Source of the DNA: IMCC26207 sp037141255
GTDB lineage: Bacteria; Actinomycetota; Acidimicrobiia; Acidimicrobiales; Microtrichaceae
Direction of reading: 5' to 3'
NCBI GenBank assembly: GCA_037141255.1
Contig: JBAXCX010000073.1
Location: 1 to 15,082, forward strand
Length of the DNA: 15,082 nucleotides
In this document: positions 1 to 6,127 of the stretch, piece after piece
Numbering within the stretch: position 1 is the stretch's first letter
Layout: each line of letters starts with the position of its first letter
Translations under genes and position numbers: made by a program
The notes under the pieces: generated by a model
Databases searched by the model: none
Told to the model about the DNA's origin: nothing
The model's input: the letters and a program-made list of their open reading frames with translations, nothing else

Positions 1-1
1 G

Positions 2-529
2 CTGGAAACCGTCCAAGTTGACGGCATGTGTGCCGAAGTGTTCCTACCCGCAAGAATCAGCGAGGATCTGGCTGCCCAAGCGGAGCAGATCGGCCGGCAG
101 ATTGCAGAGTTGCTCGAAGCAGTTGGGGTATTTGCTGTGGAACTCTTTGTGTCCTCGGGCGAACTATTGATTAATGAAATCGCCCCTCGGGTGCATAACT
201 CGGGCCACGTCACGATTGAGGCTTCCGCCACCTCGCAGTTCTCGCAGCACCTGCGAGCGATTCTGGATTGGCCGCTCGGGCCAACCCACTCGCTGCAGCC
301 GGCAGCAGTCATGGTCAATGTGGTCGGGGCCGAAACTGGAGACCCGCGGGATCATCAAGCTGCCGCGCTGAGGGCAGTGCCCGAAGCACATCTGCATCTC
401 TATGGAAAGGCTTCTCGACCTGCAAGAAAGATCGGTCATGTGACCGTGACAGGTGAGAGTCTTGAGCAGTGTCGAACATCTGCAGCGCTAGCTGCGGCAG
501 CATTGTCTGCAGGAAGGATCACTACATGA
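2..529 (+). CDS. purK: 5-(carboxyamino)imidazole ribonucleotide synthase, C-terminal part (PurK), 5' truncated
   Basis: This is the C-terminal part of the ATP-grasp enzyme that carboxylates AIR to N5-CAIR using ATP and bicarbonate, just before PurE in the purine pathway. The frame is open from base 2, so the gene begins outside the window; about 175 codons are present out of a usual 370 to 400. The family's closing ATP-grasp segment is clear: the stretch with NEIAPRVHNSGHVTIEA holds the conserved Asn-Glu-Ile-Ala-Pro-Arg and His-Asn-Ser-Gly-His residues around the metal and nucleotide site, followed by a TSQFSQHLRA helix. The stop TGA (527-529) overlaps the purE start as ATGA, so the two are probably translationally coupled. 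The identification is firm; only the N-terminal half is unseen. Confidence 0.96.
   Translation: METVQVDGMCAEVFLPARISEDLAAQAEQIGRQIAELLEAVGVFAVELFVSSGELLINEIAPRVHNSGHVTIEASATSQFSQHLRAILDWPLGPTHSLQPAAVMVNVVGAETGDPRDHQAAALRAVPEAHLHLYGKASRPARKIGHVTVTGESLEQCRTSAALAAAALSAGRITT
511..518 (+). promoter_or_regulatory. Ribosome binding site that sets the purE start
   Basis: AGGAAGGA lies seven bases before the ATG at 526, inside the last codons of purK. It supports the overlapping ATGA start over the upstream in-frame ATG at 469, which would add 19 residues with no counterpart in the family. Confidence 0.7.
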
Positions 530-1035
530 CTACTAGCGAGCAGCAAGTCGGAATCATCATGGGCAGTTCCTCTGACTCGGGGATTATGGAAGCTGCAGCA
601 CAAGTGCTGAGCGAGTTCGGTGTGGGTCACGAGGTCCGCGTGATTTCCGCCCATCGAAGCCCAAAGAAGATGGTGGAGTATGCGAGCAGTGCCAAGGCCC
701 GGGGCTTGCGAGTGATCATCGCAGGCGCCGGTGGCGCTGCGCATCTGCCTGGGATGGTGGCCTCGCTCACTACGCTGCCGGTGATTGGCGTGCCAGTTCC
801 CACCAAACACCTCGGTGGCGTGGACTCCTTGCATTCCATCGTACAGATGCCAAGTGGCGTACCCGTGGCGACCATGGCAATTGGTGGTGCTCGCAATGCA
901 GGCTTGTTTGCCCTGAGGATTCTGGCCCTGAGCGATGATCGCCTAGCTGAACTCTTAAACCAGGATCAAGAGGCACTTGAGCAGCTTGCGATCTCGCAGG
1001 ATGCAGAGTTGCAGCAGCGCCCAGTCAGCGAATGA
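526..1035 (+). CDS. purE: N5-carboxyaminoimidazole ribonucleotide mutase (PurE)
   Basis: PurE converts N5-CAIR to CAIR in the cytoplasm, acting directly after PurK. I chose the ATG at 526, which gives 169 residues, rather than the in-frame ATG at 469: the protein then begins just before the family's GIIMGSSSDSG strand, the start overlaps the purK stop as ATGA, and an AGGAAGGA ribosome site lies at 511-518. The visible motifs are GSSSD near the N-terminus, SAHRSP with the catalytic His, and GAGGAAHLPGM, which together define the class I mutase active site; a GVPV segment follows. The length fits class I PurE. The stop TGA at 1033-1035 is itself overlapped by an ATG at 1032, which opens a short duplicated junction described separately. 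Confidence 0.97.
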   Translation: MTTSEQQVGIIMGSSSDSGIMEAAAQVLSEFGVGHEVRVISAHRSPKKMVEYASSAKARGLRVIIAGAGGAAHLPGMVASLTTLPVIGVPVPTKHLGGVDSLHSIVQMPSGVPVATMAIGGARNAGLFALRILALSDDRLAELLNQDQEALEQLAISQDAELQQRPVSE

Positions 1036-1058
1036 TCAAGACTGAATGATCAAGACTG
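1031..1058 (+). repeat. Perfect 14-bp tandem duplication across the purE/reductase junction
   Basis: AATGATCAAGACTG occurs twice in direct succession, at 1031-1044 and 1045-1058, with no mismatch. The first copy holds the purE stop (TGA 1033-1035) and an overlapping ATG at 1032; the second holds the reductase start at 1046. Reading from the first ATG gives five codons (MIKTE) and a TGA at 1047-1049, which overlaps the second ATG. Both copies encode the same MIKT opening. The simplest reading is a recent slip duplication of an original ATGA start/stop overlap. Confidence 0.9.
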
Positions 1059-1813
1059 CACTGGTGCTTGGTGGCAGCAGCGAGATTGCCCAAGCGATAC
1101 TTCTCGAACTCAAACCACAGGGCCTACAGCGTGCGGTTCTTGCTGTGCGGAGCCCCCAAGAAATCGAGCCGCTACTGGACTCGCTGCTACCTGGATTAGA
1201 CCTAGCCGTCTGCACCTGGGATGCAACCGATGCCAGTGACAGCGCACAGATGGTTGCCGAGGCGGGAAGGACTCTGGGGCGGATTGACCTCGTGGTCTGT
1301 GCAGTAGGAATGCTCGGGCATCACGCTGGTCGTGGCATGACCCAGGAAGCAATCGGGCTCATGGTGCAAACAAACTTTGCTGGGCCAGCGAGTGCCCTGT
1401 CTGCTGCAGCAGAGTTCCTAGTCGAGCAGAACAAGGCTGATCGCTCCCAAGAATCGACCCTGCTGGTGTTGTCATCGGTAGCCGCAGCGCGACCAAGAAA
1501 ATCGAATTTTGTCTATGGCTCCACCAAAGCAGGCCTTGACTCGTTTGCCCGTGGTTTGGGGGATGCTCTAGTTGGTACCGGGGTGCGCGTCATGGTGCTA
1601 CGCCCAGGGTTTGTGAGATCTCGAATGACCACGGGACTTGAGCCAGCACCGTTCGCCTCTGACCCGAGGCAGGTGGCCGTGTATGCGGCACGCGAGCTAG
1701 GCAAGAAACACTCGAAAGAGTTGATCTGGATTCCTAGGAAACTGGGCCCGCTTTTTGCAGTGTTCACCAATATTCCCTCGGCGCTCTGGCGAAAGATCGC
1801 CGCCGAGCGCTGA
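1046..1813 (+). CDS. dprE2: SDR-family oxidoreductase resembling decaprenylphosphoryl-2-keto-beta-D-erythro-pentose reductase (DprE2)
   Basis: This 255-residue protein is a short-chain dehydrogenase/reductase. Its nucleotide-binding turn is GGSSEIA (9-15) in place of the classic TGxxxGxG, as in mycobacterial DprE2 (GGTSEIG from memory). The catalytic set is Asn110, Ser144, Tyr157 and Lys161, in LSSVAA and NFVYGSTKAGLD. The latter string, the later RPGFVRSRM segment and the C-terminal KELIWIPRKLGP with a closing hydrophobic helix also match what I recall of DprE2. That enzyme works with DprE1 to epimerise decaprenyl-phospho-ribose to decaprenyl-phospho-arabinose, the arabinan donor. No Shine-Dalgarno site precedes the start, so coupling to purE is likely. 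An alternative is another SDR with a lipid-linked or unknown substrate; no dprE1 is visible here. The SDR assignment is firm and the DprE2 function probable. Confidence 0.72.
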   Translation: MIKTALVLGGSSEIAQAILLELKPQGLQRAVLAVRSPQEIEPLLDSLLPGLDLAVCTWDATDASDSAQMVAEAGRTLGRIDLVVCAVGMLGHHAGRGMTQEAIGLMVQTNFAGPASALSAAAEFLVEQNKADRSQESTLLVLSSVAAARPRKSNFVYGSTKAGLDSFARGLGDALVGTGVRVMVLRPGFVRSRMTTGLEPAPFASDPRQVAVYAARELGKKHSKELIWIPRKLGPLFAVFTNIPSALWRKIAAER

Positions 1814-1828
1814 GGACTGAGCGCTGAG
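1805..1828 (+). repeat. Short direct repeat over the reductase stop codon, also able to form a small hairpin
   Basis: GAGCGCTGAG occurs at 1805-1814 and again at 1819-1828, a spacing of 14 bases, and the first copy carries the reductase stop (TGA 1811-1813). Because AGCGCT is self-complementary, the copies at 1806-1811 and 1820-1825 can pair as a six-base stem with an eight-base loop. The site lies between two convergent genes, where a bidirectional terminator would be expected, but there is no T-run, so termination is only possible. Confidence 0.55.
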
Positions 1829-1844
1829 CCAGACCGGTGAGGAA

Positions 1845-2189
1845 TTAGGGGTAGCTCTGCTTCCATCCACCAGGCAGATCAGAACCTTCATCAGCGTCAT
1901 CAAGCCACTCGATGATCTCTGGAAGGGCGAGTTCCTCCGCGCTATCGGTAGCAACGGGTTGCTCTGCTTGCTGAGCGGCAATGCGTTTACGAATAGCTCT
2001 GCGTGACAGCTTTGGATGGTTGCTGTGTTGGCGCTGCACCCCACCGAGTTCAAGTGCACAAGCAATGCACACCGCACCTCGAGATGCCCCATACGGAAAC
2101 ACAACGCACTCGGGGCAGTACTGGCTGCCGCAAACTCGGCAGATGTGCTCACCGGATGACATCGGGTGCTTTACACATGAGTACGACAT
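1845..2189 (-). CDS. Small zinc-binding protein with B-box-like Cys/His pairs, function unknown
   Basis: The protein is 114 residues and not assignable to a known pathway. Its N-terminal 46 residues carry four regularly spaced metal-ligand pairs: C5-x2-H8, C17-x2-C20, C25-x2-C28 and C41-x2-C44. This fits two zinc sites in a B-box or treble-clef style fold. A basic patch follows (residues about 59-69, SRRAIRKR), then an acidic tail (IIEWLDDADEG). It has no signal peptide or membrane segment, so a cytoplasmic adaptor or nucleic-acid/protein-binding role is possible. It is convergent with the reductase, 31 bases apart, and divergent from purB. I see no clear ribosome site before the ATG. Small proteins of this look occur in actinobacterial genomes, but I know of no tested function. 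Confidence 0.75.
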   Translation of the reverse strand: MSYSCVKHPMSSGEHICRVCGSQYCPECVVFPYGASRGAVCIACALELGGVQRQHSNHPKLSRRAIRKRIAAQQAEQPVATDSAEELALPEIIEWLDDADEGSDLPGGWKQSYP

Positions 2190-2273
2190 GGATCACTGTT
2201 ATCGACCAGAATCCGCACAAGCTTGAGGAACTCTGCTGTTCGGGTGGCCTGAGTAGTCTTCCTGAGCGAGAAT
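2190..2273. promoter_or_regulatory. Divergent intergenic region upstream of purB and the zinc-protein gene
   Basis: These 84 bases must hold the promoter for purB and for the opposing small gene. TAGTCT at 2254-2259 fits the actinobacterial TANNNT form of a -10 box and would give a leader of roughly 8 to 14 bases before purB. I find no convincing -35 box at the right distance, no purine riboswitch-like structure and no clear operator palindrome. Confidence 0.35.
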
Positions 2274-3704
2274 ATGGCGGTGACTGACGTTCCCAACATC
2301 CTTGCTGCCCGTTATGCCAGCTCTGACATGGCCGAGTTGTTCTCCGCCGAACACAAGGTGATCTTGGAGCGACAACTCTGGGTTGCAGTGATGAAGGCGC
2401 AGCGAGATCTCGGGATCGAGATCCCCGAGCAGGCGATTGCAGCCTATGAATCGGTGATCACTCAAGTTGACCTGGATTCCATGAACGAGCGCGAGCGAGT
2501 CACTCGCCACGATGTGAAAGCACGCCTCGAGGAGTTCTCCGACCTAGCCGGTTACGAACACGCGCATAAGGGAATGACCTCGCGGGATCTGACCGAAAAC
2601 GTTGAGCAGCTTCAGGTTCGCCTGGGGTTGCAGATGTTGCTCAAGAGCAGTGTTGCGGCGCTGATGCGTTTGGCAGCGCTTGCGAGCGAATTTGACCAAA
2701 CAGTCATCGTGGGCCGAAGCCATAATGTTGCTGCTCAGGCCACCACGTTAGGGAAGCGGTTCGCCAACGCAGGTGAGGAACTGCTGATCGCAGTACGGCG
2801 ACTTGAAGACCTGCTGGCAAACTATCCGCTGCGCGGGTTAAAAGGTCCGGTTGGCACGCAGCAAGATCAGCTAGATCTGCTCGACGGTGACAGCGAGCGC
2901 ATGCAGGAACTTGAAACTGCGTTTGCGACACATCTTGGATTCGATCGAACACTTTCGAACGTGGGTCAGATCTATCCACGGTCGCTTGATCTCGAGGTTG
3001 TTTCTGCTCTGGTGCAACTGGTAGCTGGGCCATCCTCGTTGGCAATGACGCTGAGGTTGATGGCCGGAAACGAACTGGTCACCGAGGGATTCCGTGCCGG
3101 CCAAGTCGGTTCCTCGGCTATGCCGCACAAGATGAACGCTCGTAGCTGTGAACGTATCAATGGGTTTCGCATTATTTTGAATGGGCATGTGACGATGGCT
3201 GCCGGGTTGGCCGGCGAGCAGTGGAACGAAGGCGATGTCTCCTGTTCGGTTGTGCGACGTGTGTTGATTCCCGATGCGTTCTTTGCCACTGACGGCGCCT
3301 TTCAGACCCTGCTCGACGTACTAGGCGGATTTGGTGCCTACCCCGCAGTAATTGAGCGAGAGTTGCAGCGCTATCTGCCGTTCTTGGCAACAACCAAAGT
3401 CCTGATGGCATCGGTGCGGGCCGGGGTTGGACGAGAAGTTGCTCATGAGGCAATCAAAGAACACGCCGTGGCAGTAGCACTCGAGATGCGTGAGCAGGGA
3501 AGCGAGGGCAACGACCTGATCAACCGCCTTGCTGCAGACCCCCGCTTAGGCCTTGACCTAGATGCGCTGAACGCGGCGCTGGGTGCGCCTCTTGAGTTTG
3601 TTGGCAATGCAGTCCCGCAGACGGCGGCGTTTGTGCTCGCTGTGGAGCAACTCGCGGCCAAGTACCCCGAGGCGGCGCAGTATCAAGGGGAAGAGATTCT
3701 GTGA
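2274..3704 (+). CDS. purB: Adenylosuccinate lyase (PurB)
   Basis: PurB acts twice in purine synthesis, removing fumarate from SAICAR to give AICAR and from adenylosuccinate to give AMP. The protein has 476 residues, the usual size for the actinobacterial form, and belongs to the fumarase/aspartase superfamily. The superfamily signature SSAMPHKMN at 280-288 forms the flexible catalytic loop; GRSHNVAAQATTLGK (147-161) carries the conserved histidine region and TSRDLTENV (102-110) is the first conserved block. The N-terminal VPNILAARYAS matches the family start. The ATG at 2274 gives this; a GTG six bases later (2280) is equally compatible and sits better behind a GAGCGAG run. The stop overlaps the purC GTG start (GTGA), implying coupling. 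Confidence 0.97.
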   Translation: MAVTDVPNILAARYASSDMAELFSAEHKVILERQLWVAVMKAQRDLGIEIPEQAIAAYESVITQVDLDSMNERERVTRHDVKARLEEFSDLAGYEHAHKGMTSRDLTENVEQLQVRLGLQMLLKSSVAALMRLAALASEFDQTVIVGRSHNVAAQATTLGKRFANAGEELLIAVRRLEDLLANYPLRGLKGPVGTQQDQLDLLDGDSERMQELETAFATHLGFDRTLSNVGQIYPRSLDLEVVSALVQLVAGPSSLAMTLRLMAGNELVTEGFRAGQVGSSAMPHKMNARSCERINGFRIILNGHVTMAAGLAGEQWNEGDVSCSVVRRVLIPDAFFATDGAFQTLLDVLGGFGAYPAVIERELQRYLPFLATTKVLMASVRAGVGREVAHEAIKEHAVAVALEMREQGSEGNDLINRLAADPRLGLDLDALNAALGAPLEFVGNAVPQTAAFVLAVEQLAAKYPEAAQYQGEEIL

Positions 3705-4639
3705 GCAGCCTGTCGGTAGTTCCTGACTTGGGCTTGCCGCATGTACATAGCGGCAAAGTGCGTGATCTTTTTGATGCCGGCCAGGGCCAGTTGTTGATGG
3801 TGGCCTCGGACCGACTCTCGGCATTTGATGTCGTGATGAACGAAGCAGTTCCTAATAAGGGGCGTGTGCTGACCGCCATGTCTGCGTTTTGGTTTGATGA
3901 ACTCAGCCAGATTATTGGTAATCATCTGATCTCGACCTCGCTAGATTCTCTTCCTCCTTCGGCGCAACTTCCCGAACTCGCGGGTCGAATCATGTTGTGT
4001 AGGCGAGCAGAGATGTTGCCCATCGAATGCATCGTGCGGGGGTTTGTCGCTGGTTCTGCGTGGAAGGAATACAGCCAGAACGGAACCATTCATTCCATGG
4101 CAGTACCTGCCGGGATGGCCGAGGCCGATCGGCTTGATGAACCAATGTTTACCCCTTCTACCAAAGCTGCAGTTGGTGACCATGACGAGAACATCAGCTT
4201 TGACGCTGCAGTAGAACTGATCGGCGGCGATTTGGCGGAACAGGCAAGGAGCCTGAGTTTGCAGATGTACTCGGTTGCTGCAGCCAAGGCCGAGGCTGCT
4301 GGATTTTTTCTTGCCGATACGAAGTTTGAGTTGGGCCTGATCGCAGATTCGAACGGCAAGAAGAACCTGGTGGTTGCCGATGAGGTGCTTACCCCCGACT
4401 CCTCACGGTTCTGGCTCATGCAGGACTGGCATCCCGGTTCCACTCCTCAAGGTTTCGATAAACAACCCGTTCGTGACTTTCTTGAGACGCTCATTTGGAA
4501 CAAGACACCGCCACCTCCGGCCCTACCCCCAGCGGTTGTTCAGGCCACAGCGGACCGGTACCAGCAGGCCTATGAGCAGATTTGCGGGCTGGCGTTTGAG
4601 GATTGGCCCGGCGTGACCGGAGCGATTCCTTCGGTGTGA
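3701..4639 (+). CDS. purC: Phosphoribosylaminoimidazole-succinocarboxamide synthase (SAICAR synthetase, PurC)
   Basis: PurC condenses CAIR with aspartate using ATP to give SAICAR, the substrate of PurB encoded just upstream. The 312-residue protein shows the family landmarks in order: GKVRDLFD (18-25) for nucleotide binding, SDRLSAFDVVM (36-46), CIVRGFVAGSAWKEY with the conserved Arg and Ser, and DTKFELGL in the metal/ATP region. The length fits the longer single-domain type of about 300 residues. The start is GTG at 3701, overlapping the purB stop by four bases (GTGA), with a purine-rich AAGGGGAAGAG stretch at 3685-3695 as a good ribosome site. No unusual residue stands out. Confidence 0.97.
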   Translation: MSSLSVVPDLGLPHVHSGKVRDLFDAGQGQLLMVASDRLSAFDVVMNEAVPNKGRVLTAMSAFWFDELSQIIGNHLISTSLDSLPPSAQLPELAGRIMLCRRAEMLPIECIVRGFVAGSAWKEYSQNGTIHSMAVPAGMAEADRLDEPMFTPSTKAAVGDHDENISFDAAVELIGGDLAEQARSLSLQMYSVAAAKAEAAGFFLADTKFELGLIADSNGKKNLVVADEVLTPDSSRFWLMQDWHPGSTPQGFDKQPVRDFLETLIWNKTPPPPALPPAVVQATADRYQQAYEQICGLAFEDWPGVTGAIPSV

Positions 4640-4651
4640 GAGAATCAGCAG

Positions 4652-4918
4652 ATGATGTTCGACGTGGTAGTGGAAGTCCGTCTGCGAGCAGGAATTGCTG
4701 ACCCTCAGGGGGCAACGATTGAGCGTGCTCTGCCGGCGCTTGGATTTGACGGAGTTACCGGGGTGTCTGTTGGCAAGAGCATTCGCTTTAGTCTGCAGGC
4801 CGCAGACGAATCTGCAGCTCAGGCGGCAGTCACCGACCTCTGTCACCGCTTTCTGACCAACCCAGTCATTGAGGACTCAGAAATTTCTCTTCATCCTGCA
4901 GAAGTAGCTGCGCACTAA
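4652..4918 (+). CDS. purS: FGAM synthase subunit PurS
   Basis: PurS is the small (88-residue) subunit of the three-part formylglycinamidine ribonucleotide synthase, bridging PurQ and small-type PurL; here its gene directly precedes purQ. The FDVVVEVRLRAGIADPQGATIERAL opening and the later GVSVGKSIRF strand are typical: PurS starts with a beta strand carrying a V-x-V-x-L-K/R pattern, then D-P-x-G. Two adjacent ATGs (4652 and 4655) are both possible starts; a GAGAG run at 4638-4642 suits the first. The gap to purC is 12 bases and to purQ two bases, so these are co-transcribed. Confidence 0.95.
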   Translation: MMFDVVVEVRLRAGIADPQGATIERALPALGFDGVTGVSVGKSIRFSLQAADESAAQAAVTDLCHRFLTNPVIEDSEISLHPAEVAAH

Positions 4919-4920
4919 CA

Positions 4921-5607
4921 ATGGCTACCAATGTCGCAGTCATTAGATTCCCCGGTACCAATTGCGAGTTCGACGTAGTCGAAGTTGTGCAGCAATTGGG
5001 AGCTCAAGCCCAGATTGTGTTTCATGATGAGCCAAGCTTGGGTAGCGCGGACGCAGTGGTCATTGCCGGAGGCTTTGCGCATGGCGATTACTTGCGCCCC
5101 GGCGCAATAGCAAGATTCTCACCCGTGATGGAAGCTGTCGCCTCGTTTGCAAAGTCAGGCGGGCCAGTGGTTGGAATCTGTAATGGGTTTCAAGTCTTGA
5201 CTGAGGCAAATCTTTTGCCCGGTGCACTGCAAAAGAATGCAAGTCTGAAGTTCCGTTGTGGATTTACTGACCTGAGGGTTGAGAACTCAAACTCGGTGCT
5301 CACTTCTGAGGCTCAAGCGGGCGATATCTTGTCAATTCCCATCAATCATTTCGAAGGGAATTACACCTGCTCTTCTGAAACTCTGGCTGAACTCCAGGGA
5401 GAGGATCGGGTCTTGTTTCGTTACGTCACCAACCCGAATGGTTCAGTGGATGACATTGCTGGAATCTGTAACGAGGGCCGAAATGTGGTGGGCTTGATGC
5501 CTCACCCTGAACGAGCATGCCATGAGCTGCTTGGATCTCGGGACGGCATTGTCCTAATGAGTTCACTCTTAGGTGCAGCCGGCTTAAACGCTGCCGTGCC
5601 TCATTAG
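4921..5607 (+). CDS. purQ: FGAM synthase glutaminase subunit PurQ
   Basis: PurQ is the class I glutamine amidotransferase that passes ammonia to PurL. At 228 residues it has the usual length. The nucleophile is Cys87 in GICNGFQVL, and the His-Glu pair is His195/Glu197 in MPHPERA, completing the triad. The N-terminal RFPGTNCEFD and the AGGFAHGDYLRPGAIA block are characteristic of PurQ rather than other amidotransferases. It starts two bases after purS. No good ribosome site is visible, so coupling is likely. The base composition of its 3' half is lower in GC than its neighbours (two hand-counted 60-base rows, 5281-5400, give 52% and 45%). Its stop overlaps that of the convergent gene. Confidence 0.97.
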   Translation: MATNVAVIRFPGTNCEFDVVEVVQQLGAQAQIVFHDEPSLGSADAVVIAGGFAHGDYLRPGAIARFSPVMEAVASFAKSGGPVVGICNGFQVLTEANLLPGALQKNASLKFRCGFTDLRVENSNSVLTSEAQAGDILSIPINHFEGNYTCSSETLAELQGEDRVLFRYVTNPNGSVDDIAGICNEGRNVVGLMPHPERACHELLGSRDGIVLMSSLLGAAGLNAAVPH

Positions 5608-6029
5608 GCCGAAGCAACTCGAGAGATTCCAGCAGCCTTGAGTACTGCTGCTGGGACACCAAATTCTCGCCATGCAGCGTAGGAAATGCCTTTTCGCTGG
5701 CCGTAGCTCTTTGCTACTGCAATAAACTCTGGCTCAATTTCAGCCACCAAATCAGTGGAATTCTCTTCGATCTTTTTGAGTTCCTGTGCCAACTCAATTC
5801 GCTCTTGAAGCAGACTGAGGCGCTTGAGCGGGTCGAGCTTTGTCTCCAAGAGGTGGTTAATCTTTGCGAGTCTGTTATTGACCGAATCCGCAGTTTTAGG
5901 CCGACCAGCTGTTGGCTTTGTGCGCCGAATAGCCTCGAGGTATCCCTTAATTATCCTGCTTTCGGTTCTTCCTTCTGCCATTGCGGCCTTATGTTCTGGT
6001 GAAAGTGATTTAGGTCCTCGTTTTGCCAT
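5604..6029 (-). CDS. Basic coiled-coil protein of unknown function, possibly DNA-associated
   Basis: This 141-residue protein is not one I can name. It has three parts. A basic N-terminus (MAKRGPKSLSPEHKAAMAEGR and on to residue 46) contains GRP and RGP elements reminiscent of minor-groove-binding hooks. A Lys/Glu/Leu-rich middle (about 50-92) is likely a helical coiled coil. A C-terminal block (about 103-136) has KSYGQRKGISYAAW followed by REFGVPAAVLKAAGI, which looks like a compact helical domain. I recall similar proteins in Acidimicrobiia, sometimes guessed to be nucleoid-associated; this is unproven. The gene interrupts the purQ-purL order on the opposite strand. Its GC is about 49% (178 of 360 bases counted over 5641-6000) against about 60% in nearby purL, so it may have been acquired. 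No ribosome site is evident. Confidence 0.7.
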   Translation of the reverse strand: MAKRGPKSLSPEHKAAMAEGRTESRIIKGYLEAIRRTKPTAGRPKTADSVNNRLAKINHLLETKLDPLKRLSLLQERIELAQELKKIEENSTDLVAEIEPEFIAVAKSYGQRKGISYAAWREFGVPAAVLKAAGISRVASA

Positions 6030-6127
6030 AGATATATTTCACATCATCTGCTCAATTATTTCAAGTCACCCTATTTGATCCCCTTCGGGAGTCGCGGAAC
6101 CGATCGGCGCTGCGATAGCGTCCGCAT
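6030..6127. promoter_or_regulatory. Divergent intergenic region upstream of purL and the 141-residue gene
   Basis: The part nearest the - strand gene is AT-rich: the row 6001-6060 is 33% GC by hand count. On the + strand TAGCGT at 6116-6121 has the TANNNT form and lies six bases before the purL ATG, while no ribosome site is present; this suggests a leaderless purL transcript starting at or next to the A of the ATG. I find no matching -35 box. For the - strand gene the AT-rich AAATATATC run just before the ATG could hold a -10 box, but no exact consensus is present. Confidence 0.4.

Noticed and set aside
469..525. Upstream in-frame ATG extending purE by 19 residues
   Set aside because: The added residues do not resemble PurE, and the ATGA overlap with a strong ribosome site at 511-518 favours the start at 526.
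436..834. - strand open frame of 132 codons across purK/purE
   Set aside because: It is antisense to two conserved genes and has no motif or ribosome site.
2190..2273. Possible purine riboswitch or operator before purB
   Set aside because: The 84-base space is too short and shows no paired-stem layout or conserved loop bases typical of purine riboswitches, and no clear palindrome.
6079..6090. Small hairpin TCCCCTTCGGGA in the purL upstream region
   Set aside because: It is only a four-base stem with no T-run; too weak to call a terminator.
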